A stretch of DNA of 55,701 nucleotides from Myxococcales bacterium (GTDB taxonomy: Bacteria; Myxococcota_A; Polyangia; Haliangiales; Haliangiaceae), in contig CANKMW010000062.1 in NCBI GenBank assembly GCA_947483555.1, positions 1 through 55,701 on the forward strand, given 5' to 3'. This document shows positions 23,647-31,541 of this stretch, piece by piece. Under the pieces are notes generated by a model. That model searched no databases. It saw nothing but the letters and a program-made list of their open reading frames with translations, and was not told the DNA's origin. The position numbers and the translations under genes are program-made. Within the stretch, counting starts at the first letter, position 1. Each line of letters starts with the position of its first letter.

Positions 23647-23753
23647 GGGGAAGGTCTTTCGGTTTGGGGTTGGGGTTGCGACCCACCCCTGGCTCGCGCG
23701 AAGCCATGCGCCCCCGGTCCTCTCCTCGGTGGGGGCGTGGCTCGTGGGCTGCG

Positions 23754-24521
23754 CTAGGCGGCGTAGCCGTAGTCGCCGTAGGCGTCGAAGGCATCGCCGT
23801 CGATGCCGCCGTCGGCGTACCCGTTGCGCGTGTCCTCCTCGGAGAGCAGTGCGTTGACGCGCCGCTCGGTGCGCTCCATCGCGCGGAGCATGGTGTCGTT
23901 GTCGTCCCCGCCGAGGTACGCGTTGCGCTTGCCGACCCCGGGGTTCGGCGCCGGCTGCGCGGGCGCGGGCGACGCGGCGGCGGCCTGCTTCTGCGCGGCA
24001 GCGGCCTTCTTGAGCGCGCGCTCGGTGAGGTACGCGGTGCCGAGCTGGCCGACACCCGCGCCGAGCATGCCCTGCGCGATCTTCTGCCAGTTGCCCTTGA
24101 GGAAGGCGGAGCCGAGCCCGCCGACGACCGTGGCGCCGATCGCCATCGGCATCACGCCGATGTTGTCGACCAGCTCGTTGGCCGCCAGTGCGGTGGCGAT
24201 GGCGCCGGCCCCGTTGGCGCCGACGCCGATCAGGTGCTCCTTGTTGATGGTCGCGCCCTCGGGCTTGATCGCGTTGACCGCGGCGGCGGCGGCCTCGGCC
24301 GCCTTCTGCTTGAACGCGTTGACCGCGCGCCGCGGGCGCGACGGGCGCGGGCGAGCCGCCGGGTACGGGTATCCGTACGGCAGCGCCGGCTGCGTCGCCT
24401 GCGGCTGGAGGAACGACGGGTGCACCGGCGCGAGCGGCAGGAGGACGTCGTCGGGGATGCCGTCGGGCGCGTTGCGCCGACGGTGACCCGGGTGGTGGTG
24501 CTTGTGCTTGTGCTTGGCCAT
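23754..24521 (-). CDS. Membrane protein with His/Lys-rich N-terminus, 255 residues
   Basis: Begins MAKHKHKHHHPGHRRR, a strongly basic, metal-binding-like leader. The central part has Gly/Ala-rich membrane-type helices (GVGANGAGAIATALAANELV, VMPMAIGATVVGGLGSAFL, GMLGAGVGQLGTAYL) with GxxxG packing motifs. The C-terminus is a Gln/Ala-rich helix followed by the acidic tail GDAFDAYGDYGYAA. This is the kind of small-residue-rich membrane protein found in membrane-containing viruses or secretion channels. Nothing in the sequence decides between these. Confidence 0.68.
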   Translation of the reverse strand: MAKHKHKHHHPGHRRRNAPDGIPDDVLLPLAPVHPSFLQPQATQPALPYGYPYPAARPRPSRPRRAVNAFKQKAAEAAAAAVNAIKPEGATINKEHLIGVGANGAGAIATALAANELVDNIGVMPMAIGATVVGGLGSAFLKGNWQKIAQGMLGAGVGQLGTAYLTERALKKAAAAQKQAAAASPAPAQPAPNPGVGKRNAYLGGDDNDTMLRAMERTERRVNALLSEEDTRNGYADGGIDGDAFDAYGDYGYAA

Positions 24522-24535
24522 GAGGATCTCCTGGG

Positions 24536-25117
24536 TCAGCGGACGATGATCACGTCGTCGAAGGCGGCCTCGTCGACGATGCGGGGGCGGCGGCGCACGG
24601 CGAACGGCACGCCGCCGCCGGCGCGGCGCCGCGTCGAGCGGGACCGCGCCACGGTCGCGATCATCGACTGCGCGGCGCGCTCGGCGAGCGTGTCGACGAT
24701 GGCGGTCCGGATCTGGTCGAGGTCGCCGTCGGTCGCGTCGTAGAGCGAGCCGGCGACCGCGCCCAGGCCGGGCACGCCGAGGTCGGCCTCGAACGCGGTG
24801 ATGAGGATGCCGGCGACGGTGAGCAGATCCTCCTCGCTGACGTCGGGACGCGCGCAGGCCGGCGCGTTGGTGGCGAAGGCGAGCGTCACCGCGCGCTGCA
24901 CGCGATCGATCGAGGTCTGGTCGAGCGGATCGCTCGTGTGCGAGCGCGCGACATCGAGGAGCCAGAGCGCGGCCTGGCGCCCTGCGTCGGCGAGCGGGGC
25001 GTAGTCGATCGGCGGCGGGACCGCCGACGGCTCGCGCTCGATCTCCTCCTCGGGCACGACGTGGAAGCCGCGACCGAGGGAGCGGAGGGTGATGGGGATG
25101 GAGAAGCGGAGGGACAC
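24536..25117 (-). CDS. Hypothetical helical protein, 193 residues
   Basis: GTG start at 25117 behind GAGAAAGG, reading MSLRFSIPITLRSLGRGFHV. The body is helical (DYAPLADAGRQAALWLLDVA; EEDLLTVAGILITAFEADLG; DLDQIRTAIVDTLAERAAQS), followed by an Arg-rich segment (RSRSTRRRAGGG) and an acidic end. No membrane segment is certain. It lies 14 bp upstream of the basic membrane protein gene and is clearly in the operon. Confidence 0.68.
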   Translation of the reverse strand: MSLRFSIPITLRSLGRGFHVVPEEEIEREPSAVPPPIDYAPLADAGRQAALWLLDVARSHTSDPLDQTSIDRVQRAVTLAFATNAPACARPDVSEEDLLTVAGILITAFEADLGVPGLGAVAGSLYDATDGDLDQIRTAIVDTLAERAAQSMIATVARSRSTRRRAGGGVPFAVRRRPRIVDEAAFDDVIIVR

Positions 25118-25269
25118 GGGGAACCTTTCTCCCGGCGGGCGCCGGGATGAGTTACCGGCGGGCGCCGGTGGGGATGGCCGCGCGAGCGCGCGACCGATCC
25201 GGGTCGGGGGTGGAAGGGACGGGTGACGACGCGGTCCGGGGCCTCGGAGCGGGCGGGCGCGCGCGTGGG

Positions 25270-26328
25270 TTACGCGGCGCCCGCCCGCTCCAGGTGACGC
25301 GCCACGAGCGCGTCCTTGGTGAGCGCGGCGATCGAGTGCGACGGCGGCGGGGGCTTGGTGAGGGGTCCGAGCGTCATGCCGTCCTTGTTCAGCTCGGACT
25401 CCAGGATCCCGAGCACGCCGGGCGTGACGCCGAGCATGGCGAGCTTGACGCGGGCGACGGCGGTGCCGGCTTCGAGGCCGACCACGCCGAGCGCGCGCAG
25501 GGCCGCGCCGAGCGCCTGCGGGATCGCCGGCCGCAGGCGGTAGCGGCCGACGCGGAGCTCGACGGCGTTGCGGTGTGCGGGCGCGTCTTCGTCGCGCGGC
25601 GAGCCGCCGCAGCGACCGACCGCTCGCTCGAGATCGAGCACGGCCTGGGCGACGCGCTCGACGACGCCGACGCCGGCCGGACCCCACTGCGGGGCCTCGC
25701 GCGCGGCCAGCGCCAGCACGGTCGCCACGTCCTCGGCGAGCTTGGACGTGATCGGCTGGCCCTGCGCCATCGCCGCGAGCGCGGTCTGGGCATTGCGGAG
25801 CCGACGCGGTCCGCCGGGCAGCTTGTGCGCGGGCTCCACCGCGACGCGGCACACCCACGAGGTGCAGCCGGCGAGGTCGGCGGGCGCCGGCGTCGCGGCG
25901 AGCACGTCGACGCCCGACTGCGCGCAGTTGCGAGGCACGCGCGGATCGAGCACCACCGGCGCGTTGTTCTCGACGGGCAAGGTGTGGCGGCCCACGGGCG
26001 TGTCGATCGTCGCGAGCCGGCGGGTTGCGCGCGGGTCGAGGAATTCGGCGAGAACACAAAAAAGGCTGGATCTCTCCAAACAATTCGGATCCGGCGCGGG
26101 CAGCCGCAACCGCTGCGGCGGCGAGCACGCGTCGACGCGCGGGCCATCGTCGGGCTCGCCGGTGTCGTCGCGCTGGGGCAGCGACCGCATCCAGCGGATC
26201 GTCGCCGCGGGTGTGCCCAGCTCGCGGGCGAGCGCGAGCAGCTCGGGATCGCGGTCCGCCACGAGCGTGCGCACGATGTCCGTGATCGGACCGAGGCACG
26301 CGTGGTCGTTGAGGGGGGCGGTGATCAT
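25270..26328 (-). CDS. Conserved-looking hypothetical protein, 352 residues
   Basis: The N-terminal half holds distinctive strings: ATIRWMRSLPQRDDTG, QRLRLPAPDPNCLERSSLFC, EFLDPRATRRLATIDTPVGR and LDPRVPRNCAQSGVD, with several Cys residues. The C-terminal half is helical (TSKLAEDVATVLALAAREA; LRPAIPQALGAALRALGVVG). The stretch at 26055-26090 is locally AT-rich. No motif gives a function. Its size and central place make it a candidate structural or assembly protein of the element. Confidence 0.68.
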   Translation of the reverse strand: MITAPLNDHACLGPITDIVRTLVADRDPELLALARELGTPAATIRWMRSLPQRDDTGEPDDGPRVDACSPPQRLRLPAPDPNCLERSSLFCVLAEFLDPRATRRLATIDTPVGRHTLPVENNAPVVLDPRVPRNCAQSGVDVLAATPAPADLAGCTSWVCRVAVEPAHKLPGGPRRLRNAQTALAAMAQGQPITSKLAEDVATVLALAAREAPQWGPAGVGVVERVAQAVLDLERAVGRCGGSPRDEDAPAHRNAVELRVGRYRLRPAIPQALGAALRALGVVGLEAGTAVARVKLAMLGVTPGVLGILESELNKDGMTLGPLTKPPPPSHSIAALTKDALVARHLERAGAA

Positions 26329-26385
26329 GGGAGGGGACTCTTGGTGGGAGGGGGCTGGGAGGCGGGAGGCGACGAGCGCGGCCGA

Positions 26386-26559
26386 TCAGTCGTCCGCGGG
26401 CGAACCGTCGAGGAAGTCCGCGAGCGCGACGTACATCGCGGCACGCTCGATCACGTTCGGCTCGAGCGCGGGCCGCGATGTGTCCTGCGACCGCGCGCGC
26501 ACGTTGCCAGTCACGGGGACCGCCGGCTGCGGGCGAAGGGTGTGGACCGGATCGATCAA
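26386..26559 (-). CDS. Possible small protein, 57 residues or fewer
   Basis: A minus-strand frame reads VTGNVRARSQDTSRPALEPN and ends ALADFLDGSPADD before TGA. The C-terminal half (VIERAAMYVALADFLDG) looks like a real acidic helix. Starts at TTG 26559 or GTG 26514 are both without a good ribosome-binding site. It fills the gap between two larger co-directional genes. Confidence 0.28.
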   Translation of the reverse strand: MIDPVHTLRPQPAVPVTGNVRARSQDTSRPALEPNVIERAAMYVALADFLDGSPADD

Positions 26560-26628
26560 CGATGTGCGGCGGCGGTGAATCGGGAGACCTCGTGGGTACG
26601 GGTGGCGATCGGGATTGAGGGGCGATCG

Positions 26629-28605
26629 TCAACCGTCGCGGCGGGCCAGCTCGGCGCGCACGACGGTGGCGGCCTCGGCGGGGTCGAGGGCCATGAGCCG
26701 CGCGATCCAGCCATTCCGCTCCGCGACCGACGTGCTGTTGATGAGCGCCTGCGTCTTGAGGATCTCGGGGAACCGGAGGTGCTTCGCGATCAGCTTCATG
26801 TGCGCCATGACATCGGGCGTCACCGGGCGTGGCACCTCGGGCGCCGTGGCGACGGTCGTGGCGGGGGTGCTGGCGGTCGGCATGTGCCTCCGGTCAGGGT
26901 GGGTGGTGGGCGTCAGCGCCGCGGGCGCGGTCGGCAGCTCAACAGCGGCGGGCGCGTCGATCGCCGGCTCGTCGCCGGTCGGCACGTGGGTATCGGCGGC
27001 GAGGCTGTCGAGGTGGGCGGCGCGTTCGTGCTCCTGGTCGTCGAGGTGGGAGGGATCGGGGGCGAAATGGTCGTCGTGCTGGGTGGGGTCGTGTTCCTGG
27101 TCGGGGGCGAGGTCGGCCTGGTCGGGGGCGAGGCTGTCGTCGTGCTGGGTGGTGGGGTCGTGCTCCTGGTCGGGGTCGATGTCGCTCTGTTCGGCCTGGT
27201 CGGTATCGAGGTCGGGCTCGTGCTGGACGGTGTTGTGCTGCTCCTGGTCGGCGCGAACGCGCTCGGCCGGCTCGGCGCACCGGGCGCGTGAACGTGCGAG
27301 CCGGGCCTTGAGCCACGCGACCTTCTCGGCGGCGAACGGCACGGCCTCATCGAGCGGCATCGCGCACAGGCGCGCGGTGAACATCTGGCGGTCGGCCGGC
27401 TCCATCGCCCGGATCATGTGGCGGAAGATCGAGCCGTCCTTCACGCCCAGCTCGTGCGAGACGGCCAGCACGTGCGAGATGCGCAGGTGCGCGTGGGTGG
27501 GCTCGACGATCTCGGCCTCGGCCTGGTCATCGTCGCCGGGCTCGTCGGCCGGCGGCGCCGTGTCGGCTGGCGGCGCCGCGTTGCGCGGCGAGTCGCCACC
27601 GCCGAACAGCCCGCCGAGCCCGCCGAGCCCCGCGCTCATCACCATCTGCGCGACGGCGGCCACCGGCGCGATGGCCTGCCCGACCGTCGCGACCAGCTTG
27701 TTCGCCTTGGCGAAGAAGTCCTCCTCGTCCTTGGCGATCGGCGCCTCGTCGTCGAGGTCGTCATCTTCGCCGTCCTCGTCGTCGTACTCCTCGTCAGCGA
27801 ACGCCGCGTTGCGCGGCATGGCGTACACGATGGTGGGCGCGGGCGGCGTCGGCGGCGGGGCCGGCGGCGGTGGCGCGACGGGCGGCGGCGGGATCGGCGG
27901 CGTGATGCCCGACTGACGGAGGAGCAGCTCGGCGAGCAGCGTCTCGACGCGCTCGGCGTGCGCGGTCGTCGCCAGGAGCAGCGGCGGGATCGCCGCCAGC
28001 GTCGACGACGCCATGGCCGAGAGCTGCCCGAGCTGCTGGGCGTGCGCGTCGCCCTGCTGCCGGTTGATCTGCACGAGGCCGCGAAGGGCCTCGCCGACGA
28101 GGTACTGCTCGCCGGTCATGGCGACCGGCATCGGCAGCGCCGGCCACGTGCCGATCGGAGAGCCGACCATGGGCGCCGCGACGACCGCCGGGGGCGCGAC
28201 CATCCTCGGCACCGGCGCGGCGTTGCGCAGGCCGGCGACCGGAGCGACATCGCGCACCACGGCCTGGTCGTGCTCGAGGTCGGGATCGGTCACCGGCTCG
28301 CCGGCCTCGATCTCGATCACCTTGCGCGGCTGCGGCACCGACACGTACGCCGGCTCGGCGCCGTCGATCTGCATCTTGTCGGCGTCGAGGGCGTCGAGCC
28401 GGTAGCGACCGTGCTGATCGCCGACCGCCTCACGGAAGCCGGCGATGCCGATCGCGATCGGCACGATGAGCGGGAGCCCGAGCGCGTCGCGTACGACGTC
28501 GAGCTGACCGCGCTGGCCATCGCGCATCCGCCGCACGCTCCAGAAGACCGCTCTGCTCGGGGGTGCAAAGCGCTGACCCTTGTAGTTGAACGCAAGCTCG
28601 GACAA
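26629..28605 (-). CDS. Large acidic repeat protein of the element, 658 residues
   Basis: The TTG start at 28605 is fixed by GGAGG six bases upstream and reads MSELAFNYKGQRFAPPSRAV. Layout: an N-terminal domain to about residue 90; a helical region (residues about 160-230) that ends in a Pro run; an Asp/Glu stretch (DEEYDDEDGEDDDLDDEAP); a Gly-rich hydrophobic segment SAGLGGLGGLFGGG; a helical domain HVLAVSHELGVKDGSIFRHM; a second acidic region of DQEHDPTQHDD-type repeats; and a C-terminal helical domain that resembles the first (IARLMALDPAEAATVVRAEL against TARLCAMPLDEAVPFAAEKV). First gene of the 15-28 kb run, with the 117-bp repeat array directly upstream. Function unknown; a scaffold or tail-fibre-like role is only a guess. 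Confidence 0.72.
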   Translation of the reverse strand: MSELAFNYKGQRFAPPSRAVFWSVRRMRDGQRGQLDVVRDALGLPLIVPIAIGIAGFREAVGDQHGRYRLDALDADKMQIDGAEPAYVSVPQPRKVIEIEAGEPVTDPDLEHDQAVVRDVAPVAGLRNAAPVPRMVAPPAVVAAPMVGSPIGTWPALPMPVAMTGEQYLVGEALRGLVQINRQQGDAHAQQLGQLSAMASSTLAAIPPLLLATTAHAERVETLLAELLLRQSGITPPIPPPPVAPPPPAPPPTPPAPTIVYAMPRNAAFADEEYDDEDGEDDDLDDEAPIAKDEEDFFAKANKLVATVGQAIAPVAAVAQMVMSAGLGGLGGLFGGGDSPRNAAPPADTAPPADEPGDDDQAEAEIVEPTHAHLRISHVLAVSHELGVKDGSIFRHMIRAMEPADRQMFTARLCAMPLDEAVPFAAEKVAWLKARLARSRARCAEPAERVRADQEQHNTVQHEPDLDTDQAEQSDIDPDQEHDPTTQHDDSLAPDQADLAPDQEHDPTQHDDHFAPDPSHLDDQEHERAAHLDSLAADTHVPTGDEPAIDAPAAVELPTAPAALTPTTHPDRRHMPTASTPATTVATAPEVPRPVTPDVMAHMKLIAKHLRFPEILKTQALINSTSVAERNGWIARLMALDPAEAATVVRAELARRDG

Positions 28606-28685
28606 CGGATACCTCCACCCCAGCACGTGGGGGGCGATGGCGCGATGGGGCGCCGGGTTCGTGGGCTCACATCGCGAGCCCGGTT

Positions 28686-29032
28686 GGACTCGCAATCGAG
28701 TCCTCTCACTCTTTCATTGGCAGCAAGTGACCCGTGCCAACAGTCAATCTTCGGGTCCGCGTGTCGATTCTTGGCGGCGGCGACGGACGGGCGTGGGGCT
28801 CGGACGGATCGATCGAGTCCCCACACTCTTAATGGGCAGCAAGCGACCCGTGCCAGCAGTCGATCTTCGGGTCCGCGTGTCGATTCTTGGGAGGAGGCGG
28901 CCGGCGGGCGTGGGACTCGAACGGATCGATCGAGTCCCCACACTCTTAATGGGCAGCGAGTGACCCGTGCCAGCAGTCGATCTTCGGGTCCGCGTGTCGA
29001 TTCTTGGGAGGAGGCGACCGGCGGGCGTGGGG
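28686..29032. repeat. 117-bp tandem repeat array, three copies
   Basis: Copies are in exact 117-bp register: the string ATCGAGTCC starts at 28695, 28812 and 28929. Each unit carries CTCTTAATGGGCAGC (diverged in copy 1), TGACCCGTGCCAGCAGTC or close variants, and TTCGGGTCCGCGTGTCGATT. Each begins with a hairpin around a CGAGTCC arm: GGACTCG-CAAT-CGAGTCC in copy 1; GTGGG-ACTCGA and TCGAGTCCCCAC around ACGGATCGA in copy 3. GACCCG and CGGGTC form a second stem. No open frame is favoured, so it looks non-coding. The same unit returns at 30600-30800. Confidence 0.88.
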
Positions 29033-29102
29033 TAACCGCCCGGTAGTCGTCGTCTGGTAGTGCCTGCGCGATTTCGGCAGTGTGCCTGGCAACGAGGCAC
29101 TG

Positions 29103-29355
29103 ATGACCCAGACGACGATCGAGTGGACACCACCACGGGGAGGCGGGCGATGGCAGCTCGCTGACGGACAAGGGATGGTGGCGGCGCTGCGCGCCAGTGG
29201 GGAGCGTGGCGTTCGCGCCGGTGCGGGTGACCGCCGAACGGCCGACCGCGGTCGGGCTCGAGGTGGTGGTCGGCGGCGCGGTGGTTCGTGTGGTCCGCGG
29301 CTTCGACGACGACCTGTTGCGGCGCGTCGTCGCGACGCTGGGGCAGGCATCATGC
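29103..29355 (+). pseudogene. IS66-type accessory protein (TnpA/OrfA) remnant
   Basis: Two frames together give an IS66 OrfA. The 5' part reads RWQLADGQGMVAALRASGE in one frame, and the 3' part reads VAFAPVRVTAERPTAVGLE then VRGFDDDLLRRVVATLGQAS in another, ending in TGA at 29353. About 20 codons in the middle are missing where the frames change, so this is a decayed gene. It overlaps the OrfB start (ATGA), the normal IS66 arrangement. Confidence 0.65.
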
Positions 29356-29545
29356 TGACCCTGCCGCCGACGGTGCGTATCTTCGTGGCGACCGCGCCGT
29401 GCGACCTGCGCAAGCAGTTCGACGGGATCGCGGTGCTGGTCGAACAAGGACTGCGCCACGACCCGCGGAGCGGCCACCTGTACGTGGTGTTCAACCGGCG
29501 CGGTGACCAGGTGCGGATCCTGTTCTGGGACCGCCAGGGCCGCGT
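29352..29545 (+). pseudogene. IS66 TnpB (OrfB) remnant, truncated
   Basis: MLTLPPTVRIFVATAPCDLR, KQFDGIAVLVEQGL, GHLYVVFNRRGDQVRILFWD is the start of IS66 TnpB. The homology ends after about 63 residues near 29545; the usual continuation and the whole TnpC transposase are missing. What follows on the minus strand (GLEPDSANYPRYAWA, about 29550-29690) looks like a piece of another transposase, so several elements have landed here. Confidence 0.75.
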
Positions 29546-29683
29546 GCCCAGGCGTAGCGGGGGTAGTTCGCCGAATCCGGCTCCAGACCTCGGGCTGGTG
29601 CGCCGGGGCTCGACGGACGAGCGGCGCATGGGGTTGGGGGCAGCTTCAGGCCTGGCGTCGATGGAAGGGCTTCAGGGAGGTGG

Positions 29684-30343
29684 TCATGCGTCCGATGCCC
29701 TCGCCTGCCGGAGGTGCGCGCGGAACGCGTCGCCGGCGCCTTGCCAGCTAGGCCTCGCGCCCTTGTGATTGCAGCCGGGCAGCCCAGCGGCAAACGCCGC
29801 CACGTCAGGCGGGCGGCCAGCCATCGTCAGGCGACGCTTCGCCTTGCCACCCAGGGCGATCACGAACGCCTTGGGCAGCAACTCGAGCTGCTTCGTCAGG
29901 TAGCGCGAGACGCACTCCTTGGTGACAGCCGTCGGAACCGGCCCGGTCGTCTTCTCGGCCGAGCAAAGGACGCCCTCGGTGATCCAGGTCCGCCGCATCA
30001 TTTCCTCGAAGGTCAGCCCTGGCCAGCAGCCGTCCAGCATAGTCATCACGTTCCGGTGGAACAGGCCCTTGCGGTTGCTGAAAGCCGCTTCCACGCGCGA
30101 CGCAATTTCCTCGACTGAGTCCTCCTGCGCACCTTCCGGTTGTGGCTTCGCGTTTGCGGAGGGTTCGCCGGGCTCGGCGACGCAGACAACAAGATCGACG
30201 TCGTGCAACCGACCCGTCGCACCAGCGTAACCACGAGGGAACAGACCGAGCTGCGGCTCGTAGCGCATGCTCTTGCAGACGCCGTCGAACGCGGCGCATC
30301 GGTATGCGGGCGCCAAGGAGCGTCGAAGCTCGATCGCCACCAT
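29684..30343 (-). CDS. Uracil-DNA-glycosylase superfamily-like protein, 219 residues
   Basis: GRLHDVDLVVCVAEPGEPS matches motif 1 of the UDG superfamily ('DV-LVLVGEAPG'), with Glu at the usual active-site position. FVIALGGKAKRRL corresponds to the central 'VI-LG--A' strand, and PGCNHKGARPSW resembles the 'HPS' DNA-intercalation loop, diverged. WITEGVLCSAEKTTGPV fits the 'N-V-C' region. If correct it would remove damaged bases or sense DNA, but the key residues are altered, so activity is uncertain. The start is the ATG at 30343; MRYEPQLGLF further in is also possible. It lies on an island between the two 117-bp repeat arrays. Confidence 0.58.
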   Translation of the reverse strand: MVAIELRRSLAPAYRCAAFDGVCKSMRYEPQLGLFPRGYAGATGRLHDVDLVVCVAEPGEPSANAKPQPEGAQEDSVEEIASRVEAAFSNRKGLFHRNVMTMLDGCWPGLTFEEMMRRTWITEGVLCSAEKTTGPVPTAVTKECVSRYLTKQLELLPKAFVIALGGKAKRRLTMAGRPPDVAAFAAGLPGCNHKGARPSWQGAGDAFRAHLRQARASDA

Positions 30344-30406
30344 CAGCAGCGATTGTCGCGCACTAGGAGTCCAACCGGAAGGTCACGAGGATGGATCTCG
30401 CGCGGC

Positions 30407-30600
30407 TCACGGCCGCCGGAGTACGGCCGTCGTGAGACCTGCCGGATGCTCGACGTCGGGCATGGTGACGATCGACAGGCCGCGCGCGAGGCACCGCTCC
30501 GTGAACCACTGCGGATGCATCACCGCCTTCCACCACTCACCCTCGCGCCACGGATGGGGCTTGCAACAGGCGACACCCTCGACCGATTCGCTCAACGCTC
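30407..30600 (-). pseudogene. C-terminal remnant of an unknown gene, 5' end replaced by repeats
   Basis: The minus frame reads HPWREGEWWKAVMHPQWFTE, RCLARGLSIVTMPDVEHPAG and ends LTTAVLRRP. This is clearly protein-like, but its 5' side runs straight into the 117-bp repeat at 30600, where only repeat sequence is translated. The gene has been cut there. It lies 63 bp upstream of the UDG-like gene and may once have shared its operon. Confidence 0.5.
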
Positions 30601-30800
30601 GAACGGATCGATCGAGTCCCCACACTCTTAATGGGCAGCGAGTGACCCGTGCCAGCAGTCGATCTTCGGGTCCGCGTGTCGATTCTTGGGAGGAGGCGAC
30701 CGGCGGGCGTGGGGCGTGGGACTCGGACGGATCGATCGAATCCCCACACTCTCCATCGGCAGCAAGTCACCCGTGCCAGCAGTCGATCTTCGGGGGGCGT
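30600..30800. repeat. 117-bp repeat array, two further copies
   Basis: The unit ATCGAGTCCCCACACTCTTA starts at 30611. A second, more diverged copy (ATCGAATCCCCACACTCTCC) starts at 30735, 124 bp later because of a 7-bp duplication GGGCGTG. The last copy stops near 30800. It is in the same orientation as the array at 28686-29032, 1.57 kb away. Confidence 0.86.
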
Positions 30801-31229
30801 GTGGATTCCACGCTCGACCGATGCGCCGCGCTTCGCGGCGAGGACGCGAGCGACCGCGCGAGCGACCGCGCGGCCAGGCGGGCGCGGCAGGGAGCGCCAC
30901 GGGCGCCCCCACGGGCGCGGCATCGAGCGCGGCGGGCGGCCCGATCTGCCGGGCAACCGGCGCAGCAACGAGCGCCTGGCGCCGCTCGTTGGGCCGCTGC
31001 CCGCAGCGCCCCATGTTGTTGATCGCGCGTGCGAATCACGTGTCGGGCACGTTCAATTCGCTGCACGTTGCCCTCGATCGCGCGCACCGATCGCGCGCAG
31101 CGCGACGATCCCCGACATCGGCGCGTGGCGGAGCGCCTTCACCGCGCGCGTCTCGTCGCGAGAGTGGCTCGTGCTCACAAACGGGCGCGAGCGCATCGCG
31201 CCGTGCGAACATGCGTGCCACGCACTGCC
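30801..31229. other. No gene seen
   Basis: Very GC-rich, with short repeats of GAGCGACCGCGC and alternating CG tracts around 30845-30870. The frames open here give only Arg/Ala-rich translations. It may contain the promoter of the small gene at 31230. Confidence 0.4.
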
Positions 31230-31484
31230 ATGCGTCGCCCACCCAACGGAGCGCCATCGCCTGCCCGCAGCCGCGCGGATCTGGTCGCGCGCGGCGTGAC
31301 CGTCGTGTGCTGGCTCCTGGCTCGCCCGTCCGGCGACACGTTCCAGGAGATGGCCGCACGCTTCCGGTGGTCGCCCGATCAGCTTCGCGAGGTGCTGGAT
31401 CACCTCGGCGACCGCAGCCAGGTGGCGCTGGTGGGCCAGCGGTACGTCGCCGCACCCGAAGGCGCGTGGCGGATGCCGCGGTGA
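31230..31484 (+). CDS. Small winged-helix-like protein, 84 residues
   Basis: After a short leader (MRRPPNGAPSPARSRADLVA) it reads GVTVVCWLLARPSGDTFQEM, AARFRWSPDQLREVLDHLGD and SQVALVGQRYVAAPEGAW. The order helix, HTH-like pair, then beta-hairpin is that of a small winged helix DNA-binding protein. It is the only plus-strand gene I support between 15 and 36 kb apart from IS debris, and it converges with the gene at 31542. A regulator of the flanking minus-strand operons is plausible. Confidence 0.52.
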   Translation: MRRPPNGAPSPARSRADLVARGVTVVCWLLARPSGDTFQEMAARFRWSPDQLREVLDHLGDRSQVALVGQRYVAAPEGAWRMPR

Positions 31485-31541
31485 CAACCCGGCGAGGTCG
31501 CGCGGCGGACACCCGCGCGACCTCGCCCGACCGTTGCCGTC

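Noticed and set aside
26920..27290. RTX-type or silk-like plus-strand repeat protein
   Set aside because: The plus-strand frame here is the antisense of the DQEHDPTQHDD repeats; the minus strand has the ribosome-binding site and the flanking helical domains.
15132..28000. Long plus-strand frames opposite the 15-28 kb block
   Set aside because: They mirror the minus-strand genes and have the Arg/Ala/Val/Gly bias of antisense reading in GC-rich DNA. The minus-strand frames carry domains, ribosome-binding sites and coupled starts.
23754..28605. Phage tape-measure, capsid or terminase genes
   Set aside because: I looked for long helical tape-measure proteins, Walker motifs and HK97-type patterns in these products and found none; calling the block a tailed prophage would be unsupported.
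28686..29032. Integron attC array or tRNA genes
   Set aside because: The hairpins and the GAGTCCC arm resemble attC or T-arm sequences, but the units carry no cassettes between them, there is no integron integrase, and I could not fold a unit into a complete cloverleaf.
28686..30800. CRISPR array
   Set aside because: The repeats are 117 bp long, directly adjacent with no unique spacers, few in number and without any cas gene.
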